From: a bacterium
GTDB taxonomy: Bacteria > Cyanobacteriota > Vampirovibrionia > Obscuribacterales > Obscuribacteraceae
NCBI GenBank assembly: GCA_030431355.1
Contig: JAUIJG010000028.1
Span: 1-21,246 of the forward strand
DNA: 21,246 bases
Reading direction: 5' to 3'
The number at the start of each line of letters is the position of its first letter. Positions within the stretch are counted from its first letter, which is position 1. The position numbers were made by a program, and so were the translations under genes. Shown piece after piece: positions 7,924 through 14,620 of the stretch. A model generated the notes under the pieces. That model did not search any database, was not told where the DNA came from, and saw only the letters and a program-made list of their open reading frames with translations.

Positions 7924-8451
7924 ATGCACCTCAAATCCTTGCCATTTTTTCCTTCTGATAGTTCCGAATCGAATAAAGAGTGGTCAGCACTATTTGCAGA
8001 GCTTAGCTCTCATTTGATCCTAGTCACAAAAATGGGTCAGGAGCTGGACCAAAATAAAAGAGATTTGACGCGAACCACGGACTTACCACGAATTCAAAGA
8101 CGCGGCAGCGAATATGCACGTCTGGTAAGTCTTCTTGAGTTCAATATCGGTGTTTCAGAACTCTCCATGCTCTACTATCTGGATCGTATTGAATCGCTCA
8201 TCGCGGCTCTAGAAGCAGTTGTTCTAGCAATTGGAGACGTTGACACCGATGACGATATTCTCAACGTTCCTGATAACGAAGAACTTTTCAAACTAACTAA
8301 TCTTGCTGCAACAATTACTCTGTTGGCTCAAAGCAAGACTCTTCTCCGGAGTTCAAGAGCCAGACAATCAGAATCTCCTTTCGTAAAGTCGATTGTCGCC
8401 GGAAGGCTCAAGAGGACAATTCGTGATTACTTTGCTGTCGCCAAAGCATAA
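7924..8451 (+). CDS. Hypothetical helical protein
   Basis: This 175-aa protein has no signal peptide or clear membrane segment. The composition is mostly helical: a heptad-like stretch around residues 16-50, a Leu-rich helix around 56-90 (LVSLLEFNIGVSELSMLYYL), an acidic loop DVDTDDDILNVPDNEE at about 103-118, and a basic C-terminus. AGGAG lies nine bases before the ATG, supporting the start. Its codon use and base composition look more AT-rich than the gene just upstream. I do not recognise the family. It is preceded by the membrane-protein gene at 7404 and followed by a convergent small gene. Confidence 0.6.
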   Translation: MHLKSLPFFPSDSSESNKEWSALFAELSSHLILVTKMGQELDQNKRDLTRTTDLPRIQRRGSEYARLVSLLEFNIGVSELSMLYYLDRIESLIAALEAVVLAIGDVDTDDDILNVPDNEELFKLTNLAATITLLAQSKTLLRSSRARQSESPFVKSIVAGRLKRTIRDYFAVAKA

Positions 8452-8479
8452 ATAAACAAGCATTGGTCTGAATTATCGA

Positions 8480-8503
8480 CTGGTTTGAAAGGACTCAAAC
8501 CAG
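8480..8503 (+). terminator. Possible terminator hairpin after the 175-aa gene
   Basis: CTGGTTTGA (8480-8488) pairs perfectly with TCAAACCAG (8495-8503) around AAGGAC, 29 bases after the stop codon at 8451. There is no clear T-tract behind it, so termination is uncertain. Confidence 0.4.
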
Positions 8504-8560
8504 ACTTCATCCAGAAGAATTTTGATTTGGAGTTTATTTATTATACTATATAGTTATATC

Positions 8561-8592
8561 AAAAAAAGAAACAAAGAGAGCAAAGGCTCTCT
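8561..8592 (-). terminator. Rho-independent terminator of the 60-aa membrane-protein gene
   Basis: On the minus strand, AGAGAGC (8592-8586) pairs with GCTCTCT (8581-8575) around CTTT, followed by TTGTTTCTTTTTTTG. It lies 37 bases past the stop of the small gene ending at 8629 and supports that gene being transcribed. Confidence 0.8.
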
Positions 8593-8628
8593 CAGTTGCT
8601 ACTCACAGCATTTTTCAGAAGACTCATC

Positions 8629-8811
8629 TCAACCCAGGATTCCAAAATACCCAAGTAGATAGATAGCGGTTAAACCCAAGGCAAAAGATGCAGTCAGAAA
8701 CAGAGAAAGATCTTCTGCAGCTTTCTTCGCATCGCTACCGAAGCATCCCAAAACGGCAGGAATAATCAAGTAAGGCTGACCACAAAACAGGAAGTACCAG
8801 AGCCAGTACAT
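8629..8811 (-). CDS. Small two-helix membrane protein, function unknown
   Basis: This 60-aa protein has two hydrophobic segments, residues 2-22 (YWLWYFLFCGQPYLIIPAVL) and 37-58, joined by a polar loop with GSDAKKAAED. AAAGGA lies seven bases before the ATG, and a strong terminator follows on the same strand, so I take it as real despite its size. Gene order could put it in one transcript with the 347-aa gene upstream, although 141 bases with two inverted repeats lie between them. The family is not recognised. Confidence 0.6.
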   Translation of the reverse strand: MYWLWYFLFCGQPYLIIPAVLGCFGSDAKKAAEDLSLFLTASFALGLTAIYLLGYFGILG

Positions 8812-8852
8812 TGCCTGTTCCTTTCATGTCTGTGTTTCTTTGAAGTATTGAT

Positions 8853-8878
8853 GGGAAGTCGCCCGAAAGCGACCTCCC
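8853..8878. repeat. Hairpin upstream of the 60-aa gene
   Basis: GGGAAGTCGC (8853-8862) and GCGACCTCCC (8869-8878) pair over ten positions with one mismatch around CCGAAA. No T-tract lies on either side. It ends 41 bases before the start codon of the small minus-strand gene and could be leader structure. Confidence 0.5.
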
Positions 8879-8888
8879 AGTGTTCAAA

Positions 8889-8939
8889 GGCAAAACCTTA
8901 TAGCTCCGAGCCTGAACTGCAGAACGCTAAGGTTTTGCC
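8889..8939. repeat. 12-bp perfect inverted repeat with long spacer
   Basis: GGCAAAACCTTA (8889-8900) and TAAGGTTTTGCC (8928-8939) are exact complements separated by 27 bases. The element starts 13 bases beyond the stop codon of the 347-aa minus-strand gene. The long spacer and weak T content make it an atypical terminator. Confidence 0.6.
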
Positions 8940-8952
8940 ACCGGCAAGCAGA

Positions 8953-9996
8953 TTAGTTGGCAGCTGCTTGCAGGGACCTTCTCGACGAGCTCCGCGCTTT
9001 GTTCTTGCGCTTCTTGCCGCCGGTTGTCCGGTAGTCCGACTGCTTGTACTTCGACTCCAGGGCGTCGAGCACCGCGTGAACCAGCTCTTCCTTTCCGCGA
9101 GATTCGAAGAAGCGCTTCAGGAGCAGCAGGCTATCGCAGACTCCATGGGCGCTAACCACTTCACCATACGCTTGCGAGAAGAGTTTTTCCATGAACCGCT
9201 GGAGACCGTGGAAGTGCGGATTCTGGGGCTCAGGAATGACCAGCAGGTCACTGGAGGGATGGTAGCGGATGCTGTAATCCCGAGCGAACGGACGGTCTTC
9301 CTGAGGCCTGAGAATCAACTGACCCAGCTCAGGCAGAAAGCCCTTGATGCGCTCGATCACCACCGCTTCGATGAAAGCTTTCACATCGGTGATCTGCGGC
9401 TTCATCGTACGCTTGTGCATTTCGCACTCGAAGCCGATCGCTTTGCGAAGCCGGCGAGCCCATTCGAGATAGACTTCACCATCATCGACACTGCTGGCCA
9501 GAGCTTCCAGTCGACCTTTGAAGTCGACCAGAATCTGCCGGGACTTCTTGCTCGCCTTGATTGAAGGGGGCAGGAAGTTGATAGACAGGCTGGGCTCGGT
9601 CTCGGAGAGCCGAATCAAGAGTTGGGCAAAGCCGTTCTTGACCGCCGGTGTGAGACCGCTGCATTCTCCTTTCTCTTTGCTGGAGTCGACAGCGACGATG
9701 TGGATCAGTTCGGGAACGCCGACCTTATCCATGGCGGTGCTGTCGAGGGGAAACCATCCACGATTCGGATGGAACCAGATGAAGTCGATGCCGGCTTTGT
9801 CGGCGGGTGATCCTTCCTCGGTCATGGTCAGGCGCCAGCCTGCTTCCCTGATGGAGGTAAGTTGGTTCTGCAGGAGCATGCGCTCTTTGTCTTCTCCGCA
9901 TGCATCGTCCGGGATCTCACATGCACGCTCGGTGACAGCGAGATACCAGCTCCAGAGTTGCTTCTGCAGTTTGATGCCTCTGGTTTCAACGTTCAT
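8953..9996 (-). CDS. Uncharacterised 347-aa protein with basic tail
   Basis: The start is placed at the ATG at 9996 because AAGGAC lies about seven bases upstream. The frame stays open back to 10107, but that extra part overlaps a strong hairpin and is Cys-rich and unlike the rest. The protein is soluble. Residues about 5-60 are helical. A central part at about 60-110 contains GIDFIWFHPNRGWFPLDST and then ELIHIVAVDSSKEKG. This is an alternating beta pattern with Asp and Lys that faintly resembles a PD-(D/E)XK nuclease core, although I cannot align it with confidence. Residues 180-310 are mixed, and the C-terminal 22 residues are strongly basic (GGKKRKNKARSSSRRS), suggesting nucleic-acid or ribosome contact. 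I do not recognise the family. A long complementary open frame exists on the plus strand but has no ribosome-binding site and looks like a shadow. Confidence 0.6.
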   Translation of the reverse strand: MNVETRGIKLQKQLWSWYLAVTERACEIPDDACGEDKERMLLQNQLTSIREAGWRLTMTEEGSPADKAGIDFIWFHPNRGWFPLDSTAMDKVGVPELIHIVAVDSSKEKGECSGLTPAVKNGFAQLLIRLSETEPSLSINFLPPSIKASKKSRQILVDFKGRLEALASSVDDGEVYLEWARRLRKAIGFECEMHKRTMKPQITDVKAFIEAVVIERIKGFLPELGQLILRPQEDRPFARDYSIRYHPSSDLLVIPEPQNPHFHGLQRFMEKLFSQAYGEVVSAHGVCDSLLLLKRFFESRGKEELVHAVLDALESKYKQSDYRTTGGKKRKNKARSSSRRSLQAAAN

Positions 9997-10083
9997 ACCA
10001 ATGTCCTTGATGGGTTGAGTGGCCACTCTATATCCACTCTCGAGTATTTGTACGGGCTCGCAGCTTTTCGTACAACAGATGTG

Positions 10084-10116
10084 CATAACCGGGTTGCTTA
10101 GCAGCAACAGGTTATG
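10084..10116. repeat. Long stem-loop upstream of the 347-aa gene
   Basis: Two nested stems occur: CATAACC (10084-10090) with GGTTATG (10110-10116), and inside it GTTGCT (10093-10098) with AGCAAC (10103-10108). That is 13 pairs with a small internal bulge and a four-base loop. T-rich sequence follows only on the plus strand. It lies 88-120 bases before the chosen start codon on the minus strand. Confidence 0.55.
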
Positions 10117-10454
10117 TTTGATTTGTTTGGATGTACTGAAGTTTTCCTGGTCTTTAATAAGTCCTTTGCTGTTTGTTGAAAGAGATATCTCATGATTACC
10201 ATTTGGCTGAATTTCTACAAAATATCAATCTTGAATAGATTATCTAGTTGATCCTTTCTGAGGAAATCTTGAAACCTTGACTGGGCGGAATATACATCCA
10301 TAAGAGGTCCTGAGAATAACCTGGAGAATCATTAAACGAAGCCCGGTCTTCAGTGGTAATATCACCACAAACCGGAGACTAGCGGACTTAGCCAAGCGTC
10401 TAATATTCGCTAAAAAAGGGATTTTATTTATTATATGCTTTAGTATTAACGGAA

Positions 10455-10494
10455 TAAAAAAATAGCCTCCGCCAGCAACGGCTGAGGAGGCTAT
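10455..10494 (-). terminator. Rho-independent terminator of glgX
   Basis: On the minus strand, ATAGCCTCC (10494-10486) pairs with GGAGGCTAT (10470-10462) around an inner GCC/GGC stem, followed directly by seven T residues (plus-strand A-run 10456-10462). It lies 30 bases after the stop codon. Confidence 0.88.
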
Positions 10495-10523
10495 CGCAAT
10501 CGATTAATCAAACTGCTCGGCAA

Positions 10524-12566
10524 TTATTCTTGTTCAGATTGCTTGAGGAAGACCATCGTAGAGCGCGGCCCAATCTCGAACTCACCGGAGATAAGGTTTG
10601 CACTTTCCTGCGAATGAATATCTCCACCTTCTTCCCGGCTGCCGGTATCCACTATCCGATACCAATTCCCCTCAGGCAACTGTACCTTCAGGGGTTCCCA
10701 GTACGCGTTAGCGGCACAATAGACAGCCTGGCTCTCAATCTCGGCAAAAGAAGCAAGTTCAAAGGCAGCAAATCTGGCGCTATCTGAGTAGTCTGGCTGA
10801 TTCGGCAGGGTACCGTGCAAGACTACTTCGCGAAAGCGTGGATTCTGACCGTATCCTCCAAGAGCGTGCTTCTTCCTGAAAGCGATCATCTCTTGAACAA
10901 AACGATGCAGGTCAGAATTGGATTCCAACAATTCCCAGTCCAACTCATTTAACTCAGGTTGATTCCAGGTGTTGTTGTTGCCGCCGTTAGTCCTTCCCAT
11001 TTCATCCCCGAAGAGAATCATCGGCACTCCTCGGGAAAGTAACATGAGAGTGAAGAAGTTTTTGATCTGCTGTTTGCGGAGATGCAGGATGGATGCTTTA
11101 TCCTCATCAGATAGAGGCGCATCGGCAAGATCCCCTTCGTAACCGCAGTTCCAGCTCCGGTTATGGTCGGAACCATCCCTGTTTTCTTCTCCGTTATCCT
11201 CATTTCGCTTCTGCTCGAAGGAGACAAGGTCCATGGCGGAAAAGCCATCATGGGCGGTGAAGAAATTGACCGGCAAACGCAATCCCGACTCACCGAACAT
11301 ATCGGTGGACCCAGAGATTACCTTCTGCAAATCCAGCACTAATCCAGGTTCTGCCCGAACAAAGCTTCGGACTGTATCCCTGAAGCGGTCACTCCACTCG
11401 GAGAAGGGTACAGGAAACTGCCCCATCAAATAGGCACCGATGGACCAAGGTTCAGCGATCAGCTTGACCTTCGACACTACCGGATCCGATACCATGGCTT
11501 TAAGCAGACGTGTATCAGGTTTGACCGAAAGATCGGTGTCTATGCCGAATACAGCGCCCAGATCAAACCGAAATCCATCCACATGGAATTCTTCCACCCA
11601 GGTTTTGAGAACATCGATGATGAGGGAGGAAACAATCGGATGGTTGCAATTCACGGTGTTTCCGCAGCCGGTGAAGTTAACATATTCGGCAGGATTGCCA
11701 GGACTGAGAAGGTAATAAACCTTGTTGTCCACACCGCGAAAGCTGATAGTCGGGCCGGACTGATTGGACTCGGCGCTGTGATTGAGCACGATGTCCAGAA
11801 TCACTTCTATTCCTGCTTTGTGCAACTCCCGAACCAGGGTCTTGAACTCTGAGATTTGACGCCCGTTCACAGTAGCAAGCCTCTCATCCGGCGCCATGAA
11901 AGCCAGGGTGTCATATCCCCAGTCATTCATGTTGGCGGTACCCGTCCTGGGGTTCACGAAGTGAGTGGGTCGGTACCATTCCATAATCGGCATCAGCTCA
12001 ACGGCTGTGATTCCAAGCTTCCGAAGATACGGAATCATCTGGACAAAGCCGAGATAGGTTCCTTTCTTCTGGGTAATCGGACTGTTCTTGTGAGCCGTAA
12101 AGCCTCTCAGATGGACTTCGTAAATGATCGACTCAACCAGCGGCGTGTCGGGCCTCCGGTCATCTTGCCAATCGAAGTTATCCGGGCCGGTTACTACGCA
12201 TTTTGGAAAAACTACGCTCTCGGAGGTGCTGGGTGCAATCCATCCATCAGCGCCCTTGACCTGCCTGGCGTATGGATCCAGGAGGTAGGTGGTCTTGTCG
12301 AACCTGTGTCCGGCACCGGGGTCGAATGGTCCATCCACCGAGTAAAGATACAACGCTCCTTCTTCGAGACCTTCCACAAACACCTGCCAGACATCGCCTT
12401 CGCGAGTCATTTTCAGAGTTTTGAACGGTACCTTGTCGAGAGCGTCATTAAAAAGCAACAGTTCGCATCCGGAAGCGTTGCTGGAAAAGAGAGCAAAGTT
12501 GACTCCGCTCTCTTCGACAGTGGCTCCCAGAGGCGAAGAATTTTTCTTCGTCTCTTTGGTTTTCAT
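10524..12566 (-). CDS. glgX: Glycogen debranching enzyme GlgX/TreX (isoamylase-type GH13)
   Basis: From the ATG at 12566 the product is 680 aa, in the GlgX/TreX range (about 660-720). A TTG eight codons upstream (12590) is possible but less likely. An N-terminal CBM48-type beta domain (SPLGATVEESGVNFALFSSN, residues 10-29) precedes the GH13 barrel with all four conserved regions: DIVLNH (258-263), GFRFDLG with the nucleophile Asp at about 335, the acid Glu of IAEPW at about 372, and FFTAHD with His-Asp at about 439-440. The enzyme hydrolyses alpha-1,6 branches of glycogen or limit dextrin in the cytoplasm. NGGNNNTWNQ and the MILFGDEMGRTNGG loop are typical of isoamylase/GlgX proteins. No other glycogen gene is adjacent. 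The gene is transcribed alone, with its own terminator. A weak GAG lies nine bases before the ATG, and a short hairpin (12586-12602) sits in the leader. Confidence 0.93.
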   Translation of the reverse strand: MKTKETKKNSSPLGATVEESGVNFALFSSNASGCELLLFNDALDKVPFKTLKMTREGDVWQVFVEGLEEGALYLYSVDGPFDPGAGHRFDKTTYLLDPYARQVKGADGWIAPSTSESVVFPKCVVTGPDNFDWQDDRRPDTPLVESIIYEVHLRGFTAHKNSPITQKKGTYLGFVQMIPYLRKLGITAVELMPIMEWYRPTHFVNPRTGTANMNDWGYDTLAFMAPDERLATVNGRQISEFKTLVRELHKAGIEVILDIVLNHSAESNQSGPTISFRGVDNKVYYLLSPGNPAEYVNFTGCGNTVNCNHPIVSSLIIDVLKTWVEEFHVDGFRFDLGAVFGIDTDLSVKPDTRLLKAMVSDPVVSKVKLIAEPWSIGAYLMGQFPVPFSEWSDRFRDTVRSFVRAEPGLVLDLQKVISGSTDMFGESGLRLPVNFFTAHDGFSAMDLVSFEQKRNEDNGEENRDGSDHNRSWNCGYEGDLADAPLSDEDKASILHLRKQQIKNFFTLMLLSRGVPMILFGDEMGRTNGGNNNTWNQPELNELDWELLESNSDLHRFVQEMIAFRKKHALGGYGQNPRFREVVLHGTLPNQPDYSDSARFAAFELASFAEIESQAVYCAANAYWEPLKVQLPEGNWYRIVDTGSREEGGDIHSQESANLISGEFEIGPRSTMVFLKQSEQE

Positions 12567-12585
12567 AATTAATCGCTCGTTTCCA

Positions 12586-12602
12586 GGCAACTCGAAGTTG
12601 CC
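12586..12602. repeat. Short palindrome in the glgX leader
   Basis: GGCAACT (12586-12592) and AGTTGCC (12596-12602) are perfect complements around CGA, 20-36 bases upstream of the glgX ATG. It might fold in the mRNA or bind a regulator; this is inference only. Confidence 0.4.
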
Positions 12603-13090
12603 TCAAGTTCAATCAGACAGCTCATGCGATGACCTGTCCTTCAAGGTTTTTCAATGAAATTGGTAAGACTCGACTGCCCCTAAACGAAAGTCGGGCATTC
12701 AACAGCACTCGCGGGCGAGCGTACTCAAAGGCTGTAACCAGTTACCTTTCGAGGTTTCTAGGGGGTTGGGTCGTTCTACAAGGGGGTATTTGGGAACTGA
12801 ATATACTTATTGCTAACACAAAATAAGCGCTCGGAACAAAGAATTATAGCTTTCCACTTAACTTAGTCAGAAGCTTGTAAAAGCTTATCTGTTAATTGTT
12901 TATAGATATAGCCCGGATGTAATTTATGCCTTGCAGGGAAATAGAATCAAGAAGTTGAAGGGAAATCAATAACGCGGCTAGCGCTAACCCTGAAGCAATC
13001 ATAACTCTTGAGATGTTGCCGATCTTAGACAGGCTTCTGCTATACCTTATAGTTATTTTTATTTCAAAGGAATTTGATAGAAGTTCGAGA
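12603..13090. other. Gene-poor stretch between glgX and the PspC gene
   Basis: No convincing frame lies here; the open frame at 12629-12826 lacks a ribosome-binding site. The glgX promoter should be within it, but no clear -35/-10 pair stands out. An imperfect palindrome, GGCTAGCGCTAACC, lies near 12977. Confidence 0.4.
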
Positions 13091-13120
13091 AAAGAAAAGG
13101 AGGCGGATTGCTCCGCCTCC
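13091..13120 (-). terminator. Rho-independent terminator after the PspC gene
   Basis: On the minus strand, GGAGGCGGA (13120-13112) pairs over nine bases with TCCGCCTCC (13107-13099) around GCAA, followed by TTTTCTTTTCTC. It closes the minus-strand gene series that begins with cca. Confidence 0.82.
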
Positions 13121-13155
13121 CTTTAGTTATGCTTGTCTGCCTGATTCTCTCGGAA

Positions 13156-13386
13156 TCACTCCTTGAGAATGAAGTAGCAGAATATGTAGAGCGCCAGCCC
13201 GAAGCCGCCGAAGAAGCCGGAAAGAATCCAGGCGATCCGTACGGCGTTGGGGGGCAGGTCGTAGTGGCTGGCGATGCCGCCGCAGACTCCTGCCAGAGGA
13301 CCGTCGCCGCGCTTGACGCCCTGCTTGTTCAGATAGACGGCGACGAGAAGTGCGATGACAGCGCTGATGAAGGCAATGAAGCTCAT
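13156..13386 (-). CDS. PspC-domain membrane protein
   Basis: This 76-aa protein has an N-terminal helix (residues 2-19) and a PspC domain (about 26-75): RGDGPLAGVCGGIASHYDLP matches the family's conserved GVCGGIAxYF segment, then WILSGFFGGFGLALYIFCYF is the second membrane helix. PspC proteins belong to envelope-stress responses, with the polar segment facing the cytoplasm in E. coli. Small stand-alone PspC proteins are common in other phyla, and their role there is less clear. No pspA is nearby. AAAGG lies about ten bases before the ATG. It is the last gene before a strong terminator and follows the duplicated-domain gene by 40 bases. Confidence 0.85.
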   Translation of the reverse strand: MSFIAFISAVIALLVAVYLNKQGVKRGDGPLAGVCGGIASHYDLPPNAVRIAWILSGFFGGFGLALYIFCYFILKE

Positions 13387-13426
13387 GGTGATTTACCTTT
13401 CCGTTTTGGTTTCTGTTGAATGTGGC

Positions 13427-14005
13427 TCAGGCAGCCTGTTGCAGGTAGTTTTCCCGAACAGCCCTGAGCACCTGAATCGGGAAGAACGAGTCGTCCCTGG
13501 GCAAGTCGGCAGGATAGTCGGGATCGCCGACATAGCTGACGTCGACCAGGAAGGCGCCGTTTTCCTTCCGGTAGACTTTCAGGGTGCACTCCTCGCTGAA
13601 CTCGGGACTCAGCTCGGTGTGCCCGTTCAGGAACATGTGGTCGTTGACGACCCGGGCGTCGGTCGGCCGCATGTAGCCAACTTCCCCGCGAGGAAGGTCG
13701 AAGACCCGAAAGGCCTTGTACTTGAACTGCGGCGGCGTCAGGCATGAGTCGACCTGAATCGGCACCAGCCGACCGGCAAAAGCAGCCACGCTATCGAAGC
13801 CTTCACCGCGCAGTTCGGACAGGTCGACAGCCAGGTGCCCATCGGGATACTTGACCAGTCGCAGAGTGAAGGTACCACCAGCTTCCGGGCGAATCGGCAT
13901 GGCGCCGTGCAGCATCATGTGCTGGCCAGAAACCCAGGCTGCGTGGGCGACGGTGTAAGCGGCTTCGCCGGGGCGAAGGCTGGAGATGGTACGTTCTGCA
14001 TTCAT
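13427..14005 (-). CDS. 192-aa protein with two tandem copies of an unrecognised domain
   Basis: This soluble protein has no signal peptide or membrane segment. Residues about 11-85 and 106-179 are two copies of the same unit. Each begins with a GE..Y motif, passes through HMMLHGAMPIRPE / HMFLNGHTELSPE (residues 29 and 123), continues without gaps to the strand ending VDLS / VDVS, and closes with VPIQV / FPIQV. Over the 35 residues from the shared HM, 12 are identical and no gap is needed. The pattern is beta-rich. About 20 residues link the copies (PPQFKYKAFRVFDLP). The ribosome-binding site is weak (GAAAG about eight bases upstream). It sits between a one-helix protein and a PspC protein in the minus-strand series below cca. 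I cannot name the family. Confidence 0.75.
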   Translation of the reverse strand: MNAERTISSLRPGEAAYTVAHAAWVSGQHMMLHGAMPIRPEAGGTFTLRLVKYPDGHLAVDLSELRGEGFDSVAAFAGRLVPIQVDSCLTPPQFKYKAFRVFDLPRGEVGYMRPTDARVVNDHMFLNGHTELSPEFSEECTLKVYRKENGAFLVDVSYVGDPDYPADLPRDDSFFPIQVLRAVRENYLQQAA

Positions 14006-14054
14006 GTCAGAGACTTTCTATCTTGAGTTTCAAGTTTAGAGAAGGACGGCTGTG

Positions 14055-14237
14055 TTACTTGCCGTCTTCGCCCCGGGAATTCCGATCAGACCTGGAGTTA
14101 GCCAGAGCCCAGACCAGGAGCCCAAGGACAAGTACCCCGCCCAGAATGATGAGAGCGAGATTCAGTCCAGAATAGGCGTTCTGGAAAGCGAGCAGGGATT
14201 CTCCCCGAAGGCTCATGCCTTCAACGAATTTATCCAT
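14055..14237 (-). CDS. Small single-helix membrane protein
   Basis: This 60-aa protein has a polar N-terminal 25 residues, one hydrophobic helix at about 26-47 (LALIILGGVLVLGLLVWALA), and a short charged cytoplasmic-type tail (NSRSDRNSRGEDGK). GGAGAG lies five to six bases before the ATG, a strong start signal. It follows the 73-aa gene with an intervening hairpin and precedes the duplicated-domain gene by 49 bases, so it is probably part of the same transcript. The family is not recognised. Confidence 0.68.
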   Translation of the reverse strand: MDKFVEGMSLRGESLLAFQNAYSGLNLALIILGGVLVLGLLVWALANSRSDRNSRGEDGK

Positions 14238-14258
14238 AAAACTCTCCGTAAGTTGGAA

Positions 14259-14288
14259 GAGGAGAGCACCGCGAGCGGTGCCCTCCTC
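14259..14288 (-). repeat. 14-bp intercistronic hairpin
   Basis: GAGGAGAGCACCGC (14259-14272) and GCGGTGCCCTCCTC (14275-14288) are complementary at 13 of 14 positions. In minus-strand RNA the odd pair is a permitted G-U, so the stem is complete. No T-tract follows; it may protect RNA ends or partly stop transcription between the 73-aa and 60-aa genes. Confidence 0.6.
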
Positions 14289-14320
14289 TCAGTCCACAGA
14301 TGGTTACCGCATCAACCGCC

Positions 14321-14542
14321 TCAGATGAGACAGCCGTCGGTGAGCCCTTCTTCAGCCGCTTGCTCCATGGTACGCATGGAAGCGTAGCTGACGCTGACAG
14401 GCAGACGTCCGACGAGGGTTTCGACCTTGACGCGGTGAATCTGGCCGATCGGGCACCAGTAGTAGGCTTTCACCCAGCGGTCACCCTGCATCACCAGCAG
14501 TTCTTGTCCTTCTTCGAAGGGATTGTGCATTTCGGTAGTCAT
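14321..14542 (-). CDS. Uncharacterised 73-aa protein
   Basis: The ATG at 14542 is chosen because GGAGG lies eight bases upstream; the longer frame (to 14590) would overlap the hairpin after cca. The protein begins MTTEMHNPFEEGQELLVMQG and has a beta-rich core to about residue 53 (DRWVKAYYWCPIGQIHRVKV), then a helical end. The EEGQELLVMQGDRWVKA start resembles a small SH3-like barrel opening, but this is only a pattern impression. It lies 78 bases below cca on the same strand. The family is not recognised. Confidence 0.65.
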   Translation of the reverse strand: MTTEMHNPFEEGQELLVMQGDRWVKAYYWCPIGQIHRVKVETLVGRLPVSVSYASMRTMEQAAEEGLTDGCLI

Positions 14543-14576
14543 AGTAGTTTCCTCCGTCTTTTCAGACTGTGGGTTT

Positions 14577-14607
14577 AACAACAAAGGCAAAGCCGGGAGC
14601 TTTGCCT
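14577..14607 (-). terminator. Possible terminator after cca
   Basis: On the minus strand, AGGCAAAG (14607-14600) pairs with CTTTGCCT (14592-14585) around CTCCCGG, followed by TTGTTGTTAAA, a modest T-tract. It may end transcription only partly before the small genes downstream. Confidence 0.5.
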
Positions 14608-14620
14608 GCGACAGGGTACG

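Larger units (their letters stand above)
9997..10523. other. Intergenic stretch between glgX and the 347-aa gene
   Basis: It contains the stem-loop at 10084-10116 and the glgX terminator at 10455-10494. An imperfect stem also occurs around 10344-10375: GTGGT and ACCAC, flanked on both sides by CCGG. Reading frames here are short. No RNA gene was recognised. Confidence 0.45.

Noticed and set aside
8848..9564. Long plus-strand frame (238 codons) and further frames to 10101
   Set aside because: They are antisense to the 347-aa gene, lack start signals and show composition expected of a shadow frame.
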